Source: Neocallimastix lanati (nom. inval.) (taxonomy: Eukaryota; Neocallimastigomycota; Neocallimastigomycetes; Neocallimastigales; Neocallimastigaceae). Taken from it: a stretch of DNA of 64,000 nt. Positions 54,168-64,000 of this stretch are shown here, piece after piece. The stretch is from NCBI GenBank assembly GCA_016946835.1, contig JACVTC010000276.1, forward strand, positions 1-64,000. The letters run 5' to 3'. Every line of letters begins with the position of its first letter. Position 1 is the first letter of the stretch. The notes beneath the pieces are model-generated. The model was not told where the DNA came from and did no database searches. It saw nothing but the letters and a program-made list of their open reading frames with translations. Made by a program: the position numbers and the translations under genes.

Positions 54168-54734
54168 ATTATATTAATTTTTTAATTATTAATCTTTGAT
54201 CTATTTAAATTAATTTATTTATTTTATTTATTTATTTTATTATTTATTTTATTTATTTATTTTATTTATTTATTTTATTTATTTATTTATATATTTAATT
54301 TATTAATTTACTTTCTATTATTTATTTGTTATATCTATTTAAAGTTTTTAAAAAGAATATTTCCTAATTTTTTTTCTCCAAAATTTAGTTATAAATTTGA
54401 TTTAGATTTTAACAAATTTTTAAATTTATTAAAATTCATTTTAGAGAAAAAAAATATTATAAAAATTTTTCTAAAATATTTGTAGTACTTAAAAAAATAA
54501 AAATAGCCTTGTCAAATTTAATAATGAAATAAAAAAAAAATCAAAAATAACAAATTCAACACAAAAAAAAAAAATAATAATAATAAATATATATCTATTT
54601 AAATATAATAATTCAGTAGTCGATTTTTAAAATGATAAAAAATTTACTCTAGGTACGATTTAAAATATTAACAAGAAATATTATTATTTTTTTTATAGGT
54701 AAAAATTATATTTTTATATTGAGTATAAAAAACT
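54168..54734. repeat. AT-rich spacer with TTTAT microsatellite
   Basis: A TTTATTTATTTTATTTATTT-type simple repeat at about 54215-54300; no gene in the rest. Upstream of the next plus-strand gene, at about 54721-54730, is TATAAAA, a possible promoter element. Confidence 0.6.
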
Positions 54735-55529
54735 ATGAATGTTATAAATCTTATCCGTAGTATTTTAGTAAATTATCATTCTGTTCCTCTACAATTGGAA
54801 ATACATATAAATGGTAAAATTTATTCTTTTTTCGAGGGTATAAATATCATTGATTGTAATCAGTTATCAAAAGATAGATATATCGTTAAATGTAACGATA
54901 ATAAAGATACAGATATTAGTAATATTGATTATCAACACAAAATAATGTTTATGTTAATTGATAGATTAGAAAGTATTGTTAACAATAAACATATAAAATA
55001 TAAATATTACTTGAACGATACAACTAAAACTTTGTTTTATGTCTCTATTGATATTCCAATTCAACGCTTTAAAATAGTTTATGAGGAGTTGATAAAATTA
55101 GATTTATCAGAAACTGCACAATATATTATTTGTAATATAGAAGGTATAACTTACTTACACTATTATAATGATTATTTCAATAAAACATATCTTTATGAAC
55201 AAGTACTAATGAATGATGATAATTCAATTTCAAAAAGTATTGAAAGTAATGAAAATTATATCCTTATAAAATTATGCCATGATAATATATTGATCACTGA
55301 AAGTAAAATAACTTTTACCGTAAAAGAGTCGTATGATATCGTTTTGAAGATCTTACCTTCCTTTAATATTTCTCCTGATGATGTTTTTATTGAATGTGAT
55401 CCCTTAAAAGTAACGTTTAACTACCCTATCAGTATAAATTTTCAATTATTTGATATGATGCTTCTCAAATACAATCTATTCTTCAATATATATACGAATG
55501 AAAGTATTAATGTAATGTCTTTAGCATGA
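54735..55529 (+). CDS. Unknown 264-residue viral protein
   Basis: Not recognised. Mixed alpha/beta protein with no signal peptide, membrane segment or Cys cluster. It appears to hold two similar halves, each with beta-rich stretches (LQLEIHINGKIYSFFEGINI near residue 20, and ILITESKITFTVKESYDIVL near 190). It begins 8 bases after a TATAAAAA stretch and is followed after 43 bases by the unknown 457-residue gene in the same direction. Given its place among transcription genes it could be a small RNA polymerase subunit, but nothing in the sequence proves this. Confidence 0.75.
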   Translation: MNVINLIRSILVNYHSVPLQLEIHINGKIYSFFEGINIIDCNQLSKDRYIVKCNDNKDTDISNIDYQHKIMFMLIDRLESIVNNKHIKYKYYLNDTTKTLFYVSIDIPIQRFKIVYEELIKLDLSETAQYIICNIEGITYLHYYNDYFNKTYLYEQVLMNDDNSISKSIESNENYILIKLCHDNILITESKITFTVKESYDIVLKILPSFNISPDDVFIECDPLKVTFNYPISINFQLFDMMLLKYNLFFNIYTNESINVMSLA

Positions 55530-55572
55530 AAAGGTAATTTATACTCTTGATATATATAAAACATCTTTCGTT

Positions 55573-56946
55573 ATGAATTTATATAATAAATGGAAAACTT
55601 TTAATGAAACTATCCAATTTCAAGAGGTACAATGGTATATGTATTCAACGATCAAAATAATAGTCAAATATTTATATTTTCTTTATATCGATTTTCACAA
55701 TGAGGTCGTGATCGGAAGCGATCTCCACTTTAACATTCCAATAAAGATAAATTATAATAAATTATTTGGTAATTATTATACTCGATATTTCAACAATAAA
55801 GACAAAGTTTTACCGGTTATTGCTGACAAAGAGTACTGCGATAGAAATAGCATACGATATGTCCAGTGGAAAGAGAATTATTATATGGCTCCTTTAAATT
55901 CTGGATATACTATTAATCTAACTACAAATAAAAGTTTTAATAAAGAAGGGAAAGTACCCAAATGTGTTAAAGTAATTCGAAATGCTAGCAATAAAAAGAA
56001 CGTAGAATATTCTAACCTTTCTTCTCATCTTGATGAAAATAGTAAAGGTATCTTGCCTCCAACATTATTTGTGCCATATGGATTTGAACTATCAATATTA
56101 TATAGAGTCCATTTTGATATTGTTGACTCGCTAATTGAATTCAAAAGGTGTCCTAAATGTCATTCCTATATTGGAATTCCCTCGAAAGAGAATTTTATAA
56201 ATTCAGTGAAGAGTAAGATTAATAATTCAAAATATTTTGAAAATGAAAACATAGACGCCAAAAAAATAAATATTTTAGCCTTTTCCGTTGATAATAATTC
56301 AGAGGTTTATCCTTATGCCGTTACTAATTATTTGTATAATTATAATTCTTCTTTTTCTTTCCTTGTCATCATGCTCAATACTACTAAATTATATACAGTA
56401 TCAAATTACAGATATGAATTTATTATCTCCTCATCTTCTAATTTATTTTGTAAGGACGATCCTTTAGTGAAAGCAATCTTTTCCTTATATACTAAAAATA
56501 ATATATCAATTATCGATAATAACGATTTACAAAATTGTGTTAAACAATTCGTACAGGAAGATGACCACGTTATTCTTATCGCTGAGGAACGCATAGAAAA
56601 AACAAATTGCTATTTGTGGTATTCGTTTTATTCAAATATAATTCCTGAAGTATCTATCATCTCTTCAAGTCAATTGGAATCCTTATTACCAGAATTATCT
56701 GATTTGTATGACCATGTTAAAGATATAAATGCATATCATTACTATAGTATATCAAAAGATAATGAAGAAAACAATAATATAATTGTATATGGTGTATGGT
56801 CAAATAATAAATATTATCCATGCAAAGCAAAATTTATTCCTTTTAAACCTGGGATGAAAAATAAACCTTATTTATTATTAAATAGAAATATTGATGGTTC
56901 AATAATTATACCAAATAAAAATAATTCTGACTATATGATATATTAA
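55573..56946 (+). CDS. Unknown 457-residue viral protein with a single CxxC
   Basis: Not recognised. Residues about 170-205 read LPPTLFVPYGFELSILY and then FKRCPKCHSYIG, one CxxC knuckle preceded by a Pro-rich stretch, faintly reminiscent of the zinc region of Sec23/Sec24-type proteins; the second Cys pair is absent. The C-terminal 200 residues are alpha/beta, with VILIAEERIE and SQLESLLPELSD phrases. A TATATAAAA element lies about 20 bases upstream of the start. It is complete here, but only its last 36 codons survive at 4208-4319, where the first viral copy is cut. No signal peptide. Function unknown. Confidence 0.78.
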   Translation: MNLYNKWKTFNETIQFQEVQWYMYSTIKIIVKYLYFLYIDFHNEVVIGSDLHFNIPIKINYNKLFGNYYTRYFNNKDKVLPVIADKEYCDRNSIRYVQWKENYYMAPLNSGYTINLTTNKSFNKEGKVPKCVKVIRNASNKKNVEYSNLSSHLDENSKGILPPTLFVPYGFELSILYRVHFDIVDSLIEFKRCPKCHSYIGIPSKENFINSVKSKINNSKYFENENIDAKKINILAFSVDNNSEVYPYAVTNYLYNYNSSFSFLVIMLNTTKLYTVSNYRYEFIISSSSNLFCKDDPLVKAIFSLYTKNNISIIDNNDLQNCVKQFVQEDDHVILIAEERIEKTNCYLWYSFYSNIIPEVSIISSSQLESLLPELSDLYDHVKDINAYHYYSISKDNEENNNIIVYGVWSNNKYYPCKAKFIPFKPGMKNKPYLLLNRNIDGSIIIPNKNNSDYMIY

Positions 56947-57384
56947 GTTTCGTTTTTGTTCAGAAACATACTCATTATTTATAGATTATTATTGTTTAAA
57001 TTTATATATTTATATATAATTTATATATATATTTTTTATTATTTATATATTTAAAAATTATGTTTTATATATTGATTTTTTATTATTTATATATTTAAAA
57101 ATTTATGGTGTATATATATATATATATTTAGTTTATATTTTTTAAAACAAAAAAAAAAATATCTCATCAAATCAACTAATTTTATTGATTTCTTTAATCC
57201 ATGTAATGAATTAAATTTATTTATTGTTTTCTTTATTTTAATTTTAACATAATAATTTAATTATATACAAAAAAAATTTATTATATAGATGTAAAAATTT
57301 TATTTACATTTATATTTCTTAAATAAAATGATAATAATATATTCGTTTTCATAAACCAAAATTAATAAAATTATTTAAAAATAA
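56947..57384. other. Intergenic AT-rich DNA, viral copy 2
   Basis: Counterpart of 4320-4762, five bases shorter over the whole stretch through A-run and other small indels. No gene seen. Confidence 0.6.
56948..56968 (+). terminator. Possible 3'-end hairpin, copy 2
   Basis: GTTTC/GAAAC arms just past the stop of the 457-residue gene; same as 4321-4341. Confidence 0.25.
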
Positions 57385-58888
57385 ATGACTAAAGAATATT
57401 TTTCTGAATCAGACATTAATTATATTTGTAATAAAATATCTAATCCATTTTCTAATGAGATTATTAATTTTCAAGTATATATTAAAAATTTACTTCAAAA
57501 AATTAGAAAATTTCTTGAACAAAAAAGGAAATCGCCAAATTTTAAACCCGATGAATTTGTTAAAATAGTTATAAATCATATTAATTCACATAAAGTGGCA
57601 GCAAATACTCATGTTGGAATTCTAGCGGCTCAGTCAATTGGAGAACCGGTCACTCAATCAGCTTTGAGTTATTTTCATAAACTTGCAGGCGATGATACGA
57701 TTAATGGTTTGAAAGAGTTATATAATATAACTCATAATAAAACAGAGTTAAGTGTAGTTGAATTTTATTTAAAACCAGACGATTATGATGAAGATTCAAA
57801 AGAAAGAATTTTAAATAGTTTTAAATATATAAATTTAAAAGATATTGTATTAGATGTGGTTTATAACGGTTTTAATTTACGTTTTTATCTTTATTCCCAT
57901 AGTGTTTTTGCCCATAGACTTCATCCTCTCATCATACACCAAACTATCAAGCAATATTTAAAAGTTTCTAAAAACATTCTTGGAAAGTGGGATTCTTCAT
58001 TTAATCTTGAGAATCTTTATATTGAATTTAAAAGCCCAGCTTCAAAAATATTAGACTGGTTAGATAGTAATGGTGTAGAATATGTTGTTGAAGAAGATAT
58101 ATTATGTGTTTATAAAGTAAAAGAAAATTATCCTAATAACGTAATAAACTTGGAAAGTGATGATGACTAGCAATGATAAATATGTTTTAAGTGATAACGA
58201 ACAGAATAAAAATGAATGGCAATATGAAGAAAATTTTCATACCCAAAATAAAAATGATGAAGAACGTCATATCGAAATTAAAAATGAATCAAATATTACT
58301 AACGATAGCTTATTAGATTATTTTAAAATAAATAATTTAAAGTTTGAAGAAAAAGAAAATTACTATATACTTGATAGTAATTATGTTAAAATAAAAGATG
58401 AAAAAATTATCAAATTACTAAGTGATATTTCTTTAACAGGAACTAAAGGAGTAAAAACTGTCTCTTCTAAAATGCTTGGAGAAGAAGAATTTTACGTGGA
58501 AGTCGTCGGAAGAAATCTTGACCCTCTTTTCGAAAATCAATATATTGATCTTGATCGTTCTCGTTATACCGTTTATGGTACTTCAAAATATGTTGATCAT
58601 AACACTCGAAAACAAAATATTCTAGAGCAATTAAAACGAATTACTAATATCGATAAATCGTACTACAATAATCAACATATTGAATTACTTACTAACTTCA
58701 TGTGTCGGAATAATACCATCGTACCAATGTCACGTTTCGGAATGAAAAATGATGATTACTCATTTATTTCAAAATTGTCCTTTGAAGATCCTTATAGCGT
58801 TTTAGAAAATATTTTATACGGCGTTAAAGATAGTTTATCTTCCGTATCAGCAAAAATTATTACTGGAATATACAATGATAAAATTTAA
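57385..58888 (+). pseudogene. RPB1: RPB1 C-terminal half, copy 2, interrupted
   Basis: Same gene as 4763-6265. The first 261 codons are open and nearly identical to copy 1, with a few changes such as Ile28 to Asn and Ala to Thr at about residue 193. A change from CTATAATG to CTAGCAATG adds one base and creates a TAG at 58168-58170. The remainder is open in the other frame to 58888. The trigger-loop signature is before the break. As read, this copy cannot make the full C-terminal half. Confidence 0.92.
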
Positions 58889-59552
58889 ATAATTATTCCT
58901 TATAAAGGATATTATTATAATATTACTATTAACAAATGTTATTTTCAAAAAAATGAATAATTTATAATGTTAACATTTTTATATTAATATCTATATATTT
59001 AATTTTAAAAGTTATATATATTTTATTTTTTTAAAAAATATATATACAAATATATGTACTACTTTACATATATTATTTAATATTATGATATATAAATTTT
59101 AGTTACATTATATATATAAAAATTTAAAATATATTTTTAAAAAAATATACTAAATTAAAACAAGAAATATTAATTAGAGTAGATTAAATACATTAATATA
59201 TATTGTGTAAATTAAAGTAATAATAATAAACTATAATAAAAATTTAATAATAATAGGAACTAATGAAATTACAAAAATATAATAGTGCTGACAATGTCCT
59301 TTTTTTTTATTTTAAAAACATTTTATGTAAAATATAAAATTTGTACTATATGAAAAAATAAAATTAAATAACAGTAATATAAATAAATTCATGAAAAGTA
59401 AAACATTATACTTGTACTTTTTATTTTAATTTTTATTATACACTTTGCTTTTATCTTATTTTATACAATTAATTGTAATTATCATTAAAAGTTTTATAAA
59501 AAATAACTCAGTATGAATAAAAATTTTATTACTTATATTTATATTAAAATTT
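58889..59552. other. Convergent intergenic region, copy 2
   Basis: Counterpart of 6266-6925 with several one-base insertions (for example near 59007, 59260 and 59529). No gene seen. Confidence 0.6.
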
Positions 59553-62500
59553 TTAAAGTAGTTCGCTGATCTCTTCACTGTAAGATTTTAATAAATTTAT
59601 TAAACCTTTTCTTACATAATGATTATAATAGTAATTATAATCTAACTTTGGTACAATAATATTTTTATCTTTAAGACTTTTTTCCTTTAAGTTATTATAC
59701 AAATCTAAAGACATAATTTTATCACCAAATAAATTCGAATCTTTACTAAAAGAAAAATTGGTGGTTTTTATAATAACATAGTTAATTTTTTCACCTACTT
59801 TATAATCAAGATTATACCTTTTATGATTATTTATAAATAATAATACGTAATAGGATTTATTCTTATATTTTGGTCCAATGGATAAACGCATAATCAATTT
59901 TTCAAAAGGAACTTCACCAGCTAGTAATTCTTTTTTCATTTTAATGACTTTTTCTTTTATTAATTTTTTCGGATACTTATAAAGAATCATATATAAAAAT
60001 ATTTTGTAATAATCACGAATAAAAATACACGTATTCTTTTTAATCAGATCTATACCCTTTATGTATAAAGTCGGTTTATCCTTATCAGCTAAAATTCCAG
60101 AGTATTTCTTTTTCGAAATAATAAGCATTCGGGAAAAGGTATTTTCATATTTTAGATGCATCCCTTCTGGTAGTAGATTTGTCACGATATTGGATACCTC
60201 TTTGCACTCTTTAACAAATTTATCAGTATCAAAATGATCCAAATTATTATTTTGAACATTTTCATTATCATTAATTATGTTGTTGTTGTTATTGTTGCTA
60301 TTGTTATTGTTGTTATTGTTATTGTTGCTATTGTTATTGTTGTTGTTGTTATTGTTGCTATTGTTATTGTTGTTGTTGTTATTGTTGTTGTTGTTTTCGT
60401 TGTTATTGATTTTATTGCTATTTTTATTTTGGCTATAATACATTTCAAAAAAACTTTTCTTCTCTTTTTTATATTCGATTAGGCAGGAATCCGTATCCCC
60501 ATAGATGACATGAAATTTTGTTTTTTCTTGAATAATATTTATGGCTTTATTTAAGTAATTTCTTCCCATTCCGGTGGTACATTCTGCGCCAGGTAAAAAT
60601 CTTAAGAATTTCAATGAGCTAGATCCAAGACATCCATAAATTGAGTTTGCTTGAATTTTCAATGCATATTGCCGCTTGTCGTAAATAATATAATCCGCAC
60701 CAGAGGATTCCTTCATTAAATTTTTATATCGTACACGTTCTGATAAAAGCACTTTCATCATCTGTGGTAGAATACCAATATGATTCTTAGTGTAATAATA
60801 TACTTTATCACCAATATCAATTCGGTGATACGAATCTTTGGGATATTTATCAATCGTTGAACTATCTAATAATGTGGTGTAGCATATATTGTGAGTGATG
60901 ATGACACTAGGATATAAACTTGTAAAATCTAGCATAGTGCAATAATCATACACACCTGGTTTGGGTTCAATTACCGTTGCTCCTTTATACCCTTGAATAT
61001 TGGATTGATCTAAATCAATACATATATTATTGTCGTAAGAATATTTGTAAAGCAAATTGGAAAATTTTTTACTCTGGCCCCGTTTTATAGACTTCGTCAA
61101 TACGTATTCTTGATATTTTTGCTACTTCTAAAAGTTGAATCCACTGATGAGAAACATTAAATATATTCAATGTCAATATCGAATCCATAACACAGTATTT
61201 TGCCACTTTATGTAACGATTCTTCCGTATTCTCATAGATTAAATAAAACATTTCTTTATAGGGCAAATCTATTTTATGTTTATTTAATAATTGCTCCGAA
61301 ACATAATTTAAATTTGAGGATGGTAAATTTAAGGATTTAGCATACTTATATATATCAACGGCTATACGACCCGGAATATATAATTCCACTTCATCGCCCT
61401 ATTAAATTATTGAATTGGGAAGGTTTATTTAAAATTCGACTAGCAGAGAATGGTGTCTCCTTCGTATCAATGCTCAAATACATACCTGCTCTTTGTGCTA
61501 AATACTTATAATCAAATCCAAAAGTGTTAAATCCAATAATTAATATCGGGATCAAATTTACTTATTTGCTTAAAAAATTCACACAATAGTTCATATTCCG
61601 TAGATACATAGATCATTTCATATTCAAATTGTTCATCATTATTTTTACTTTCATCTAAATCTTTATTATTTTTATTCTTTTTATTATCTTCCATTCGTTT
61701 TATGAAATCTTCTATTTTCTCAAAGTTTTCATATTGATTTTTAACTTTCTTGTTCATAGGAAGATCCGTGTCTTTCTCATTTTTATTTAAAATATTTTTA
61801 AACTTATCAATTCTACTATGACCATCATCACTATAATTTGCATTTAAAATATTACTTAACCTATTAAATCGATTAACAATCCCTTCATCATAACTTCTTT
61901 TCTTTATTAAAATATTTTTGAATTTGTTAAATCTTTCATTTACCTCTGAATTATATGTATTATTAGATTGATTAGGATTACAAATATTTTTATTGGTTTG
62001 AATAATTAAATTCTTATTTCTAAAATTTAAAGTTTCATCACTACTCTTTAACATTGCGAATTATTCTATCCAATTTTTCGTGATTTTCTTTAAATTTTTT
62101 AGCAACTTTTTCTAAATCATGATTTCTAATATTATTTTCAATAATCTCTGGAACATCGTTTTCAACATTATTTTTATCCTTATTTTCAGCATTATCTTCA
62201 ACATTATCCTCTACAAGCTTTTCTTCATTATTTTCAACATTGCTTTCAACATTACTTTCAACATTACTTTCAACATTGCTTTCAACATTACTTTCAACAT
62301 TACATTCAACGTTACTTTCTATATTATTTTCAACATCAATTTCAACATTATCTTCAGTGTTCTCTTCAACCTTATCTTTTACGCTATCTTCAACCTTATT
62401 AGCTATATTATTTTTGTTTTCTTTGTTAAATTTTTGGGCTTCATATTTTTTCATATCAATTTTAAAGATACTTTGCTCGATACATGCAGCTTTAAATGAT

Positions 62501-63195
62501 TGAAGATCCAAAAAAGGAAAAAAATTTGCATCAATTTCTTCAAATTCATTTTTATTGATGACATTAATATCATCATCAAATTTAACGCATATGGCAATAC
62601 ATTTTTTTTCGTTTTCATGATTAAATACAAGGCTAATAGTTGATATATAATCTTCAAATATATATCGATTAGGAAATGATTCGAAATCATGAGACATACA
62701 TTCAATATCAAAAGATAAAATAGAAGGAGATGGATAGCTATTAATTTCAACAGATTTTATATTTTTATATTGAACGATATACTCTTCATCAAAGGTAGTA
62801 TACTTCTCTTTGGAATTTAACTCCCAGTGCTCCATTTCTATCCATCCTATTGTATTTAAATTACATTCAGCCAGAAACGCTGAAATTATATCCACATTTA
62901 ATATTGACGAATAATAAGAAGAATATTCGGAATAATTAGGGAACATGACTTTAAAGATAATTTTATTACCTTCTAAATAATGTCTTAAAAGTTTTCTTGA
63001 AAGTACTTCTTTATTGTTTCTTGAATTGCCATTGAATTTAAAGTCACGATATTGTGAAAATTTGTATAAAGGATAATTATCTATAATAATTGATACTTTG
63101 TCATTTCTAATATTACTATATCCAAATCCTATAATAACTGGGGAATTGTTTTTTATTAGCAATTCCCAATTATAAATGAATATTATTTTATTCAT
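59553..63195 (-). pseudogene. polB: Family B DNA polymerase, copy 2, four frameshifts
   Basis: Same gene as 6926-10507. Compared with copy 1, four single-base insertions shift the frame: near 62054 (extra T), 61541 (extra T), 61397-61399 (extra C) and 61076-61077 (extra G). The result is separate open pieces at 62041-63195, 61527-62054, 61069-61389 and 59553-61100. All exonuclease and polymerase motifs can still be found in the pieces, so most of the coding sequence is otherwise preserved. The poly-Asn region after motif C is expanded and now interrupted by regular Ser codons. Either very recent decay of a duplicate or insertion-type sequencing errors. Confidence 0.94.
60275..60395 (-). repeat. 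Expanded Asn-codon repeat with 30-base period
   Basis: Tract of AAC/AAT codons (read as GTT/ATT on the plus strand) in which a GCT-ATT phrase returns about every 30 bases, giving one Ser per ten residues. Copy 1 has a shorter, uninterrupted tract at about 7650-7710. Confidence 0.85.
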
Positions 63196-63339
63196 TTGTT
63201 TTTTATTTTAAAAATATTAAAAAATTATACATAAATATGTTAGAATTAAATATTTTCTTATATTAACTACTAATACCAATCTATATAGATAATATAGATT
63301 TGAAATTTTTTTTGAATTTTAAATATTCTTTGAAAAAGC

Positions 63340-63358
63340 AGAGATAATTATTATCTCT
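63340..63358 (-). terminator. Palindromic hairpin, copy 2
   Basis: Identical to 10652-10670: perfect 9-bp arms just past the stop of the 151-residue gene. Confidence 0.4.
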
Positions 63359-63365
63359 TTATTTT

Positions 63366-63821
63366 TTATCGTTCTGTATCAAAATCAATAATGAAATTAT
63401 CGTATACAATTATATTATAAGTAATGTTATAGCGTTGTACATCCATATAATAATCTTCATAATTATTATTATATTCTTTAATAAAATCTTTTAATAAATT
63501 TTTAACTATTTCTATCTGTTTTTCATTTGATACAAAGTTTTCTGAAAAATTTTGGAAATAATATTTTCTAATTATGAAGATCATATATAACATAGATATA
63601 TTTAATTTGGTAAATCTTTTTTCGATTATCTCATTAAACTTCCTATTGAATATATGAAGATTTAAAAATTCAATAAAATCGGATATAAATACAGTATTAC
63701 TAAACGTTCCTCTAACACTATTACTTAAATTATGTTTAATTTTTTGAATTAATGTTTGCTGAGAATTATAACTCTTTCCTTTTACTTGGTTTATTATATT
63801 CTTATTTTTATCTTTAAACAT
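63366..63821 (-). CDS. Unknown 151-residue viral protein, copy 2
   Basis: Encodes the same protein, residue for residue, as the gene at 10678-11133. It is the only complete gene in copy 2 within the window, upstream of the broken polymerase. Function unknown; see copy 1. Confidence 0.75.
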   Translation of the reverse strand: MFKDKNKNIINQVKGKSYNSQQTLIQKIKHNLSNSVRGTFSNTVFISDFIEFLNLHIFNRKFNEIIEKRFTKLNISMLYMIFIIRKYYFQNFSENFVSNEKQIEIVKNLLKDFIKEYNNNYEDYYMDVQRYNITYNIIVYDNFIIDFDTER

Positions 63822-64000
63822 TACTGATTATGAAAATTTTTAAAATATAAAAAAATTTTTTATATAGAATTCCTTTTCTTATAGATATATATACACAAAT
63901 TGGTTTTGTTTTTATCGTTATATCGCTATATAATTTTTGATATTATATAAAATTCTCTTTTATCATTTTAAATATCTTAATATTTCAAACATTATAGATT

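Larger units (their letters stand above)
56835..64000. repeat. Direct repeat, copy 2 of the viral segment (continues past window)
   Basis: Same orientation and near-identical to 4208-11312. It carries a few substitutions and several single-base insertions relative to copy 1, which break RPB1-C and the polymerase. The poly-Asn tract of the polymerase is longer here. The left edge is inside the intact unknown gene, so copy 2 is joined to its natural upstream neighbour while copy 1 is not. Confidence 0.97.

Noticed and set aside
1-64000. CRISPR array or bacterial operon signals
   Set aside because: Regular repeats seen are telomeric, microsatellite or within coding regions; no spacer-repeat structure or cas genes, and the composition and genes are eukaryotic or viral.

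Overview
The window looks like a chromosome or replicon end from an anaerobic gut fungus (Neocallimastigomycota is the best guess). It opens with CCCTAA/CCCCTAA telomere repeats, is extremely AT-rich, and carries secreted multi-module proteins with hevein-type chitin-binding domains (CBM18), lectin-like modules and Thr/Asn-rich linkers, which are typical of those fungi. Most of the rest is a giant-virus (Nucleocytoviricota) gene set with an asfarvirus/poxvirus flavour, either integrated or kept as a derived replicon.

Layout. 1-325 telomere; 326-1606 AT-rich subtelomere; 1607-3820 a less AT-rich LINE ORF1-like gene; 4200-4208 a tiny interstitial telomeric motif that abuts viral DNA exactly at 4208. 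4208-23000 viral block A: 3' stub of an unknown gene, RPB1 C-terminal half, family B DNA polymerase, two unknown small genes, a D5-type SF3 helicase (frameshifted), RPB2, a divergent uracil-DNA-glycosylase-like protein and a three-domain mRNA capping enzyme. 23000-43400 block of fungal-type secreted proteins (CBM18, lectin-like, ricin-B-like, GPI-anchor-like, a large acidic secreted protein) plus one unrecognised gene. 43405-56946 viral block B: RPB1 N-terminal half, a zinc-motif protein, a D6/D11-type helicase, a broken unknown gene, a TFIIS-type zinc ribbon and two unknown genes. 56835-64000 repeats 4208-11312 as a direct copy, 52.6 kb away.

The viral genes form a coherent self-sufficient cytoplasmic system: DNA synthesis (polymerase, SF3 helicase, UDG-like factor) and mRNA production (both large RNA polymerase subunits, TFIIS-like cleavage factor, early-transcription-type helicase, capping enzyme). 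I saw no major capsid protein, packaging ATPase, late transcription factor VLTF3 or capsid protease. The set therefore resembles the minimal gene kit of a capsidless cytoplasmic replicon, although structural genes could lie outside the window.

Most interesting points: RPB1 is split into two separately started genes at a place like the archaeal A'/A'' split; the 7.1-kb direct repeat suggests a circular, concatemeric or tandemly duplicated 52.6-kb unit; the first copy is cut inside a gene exactly at a telomere-like motif; and the second copy is broken mainly by single-base insertions, which may be decay or sequencing error.
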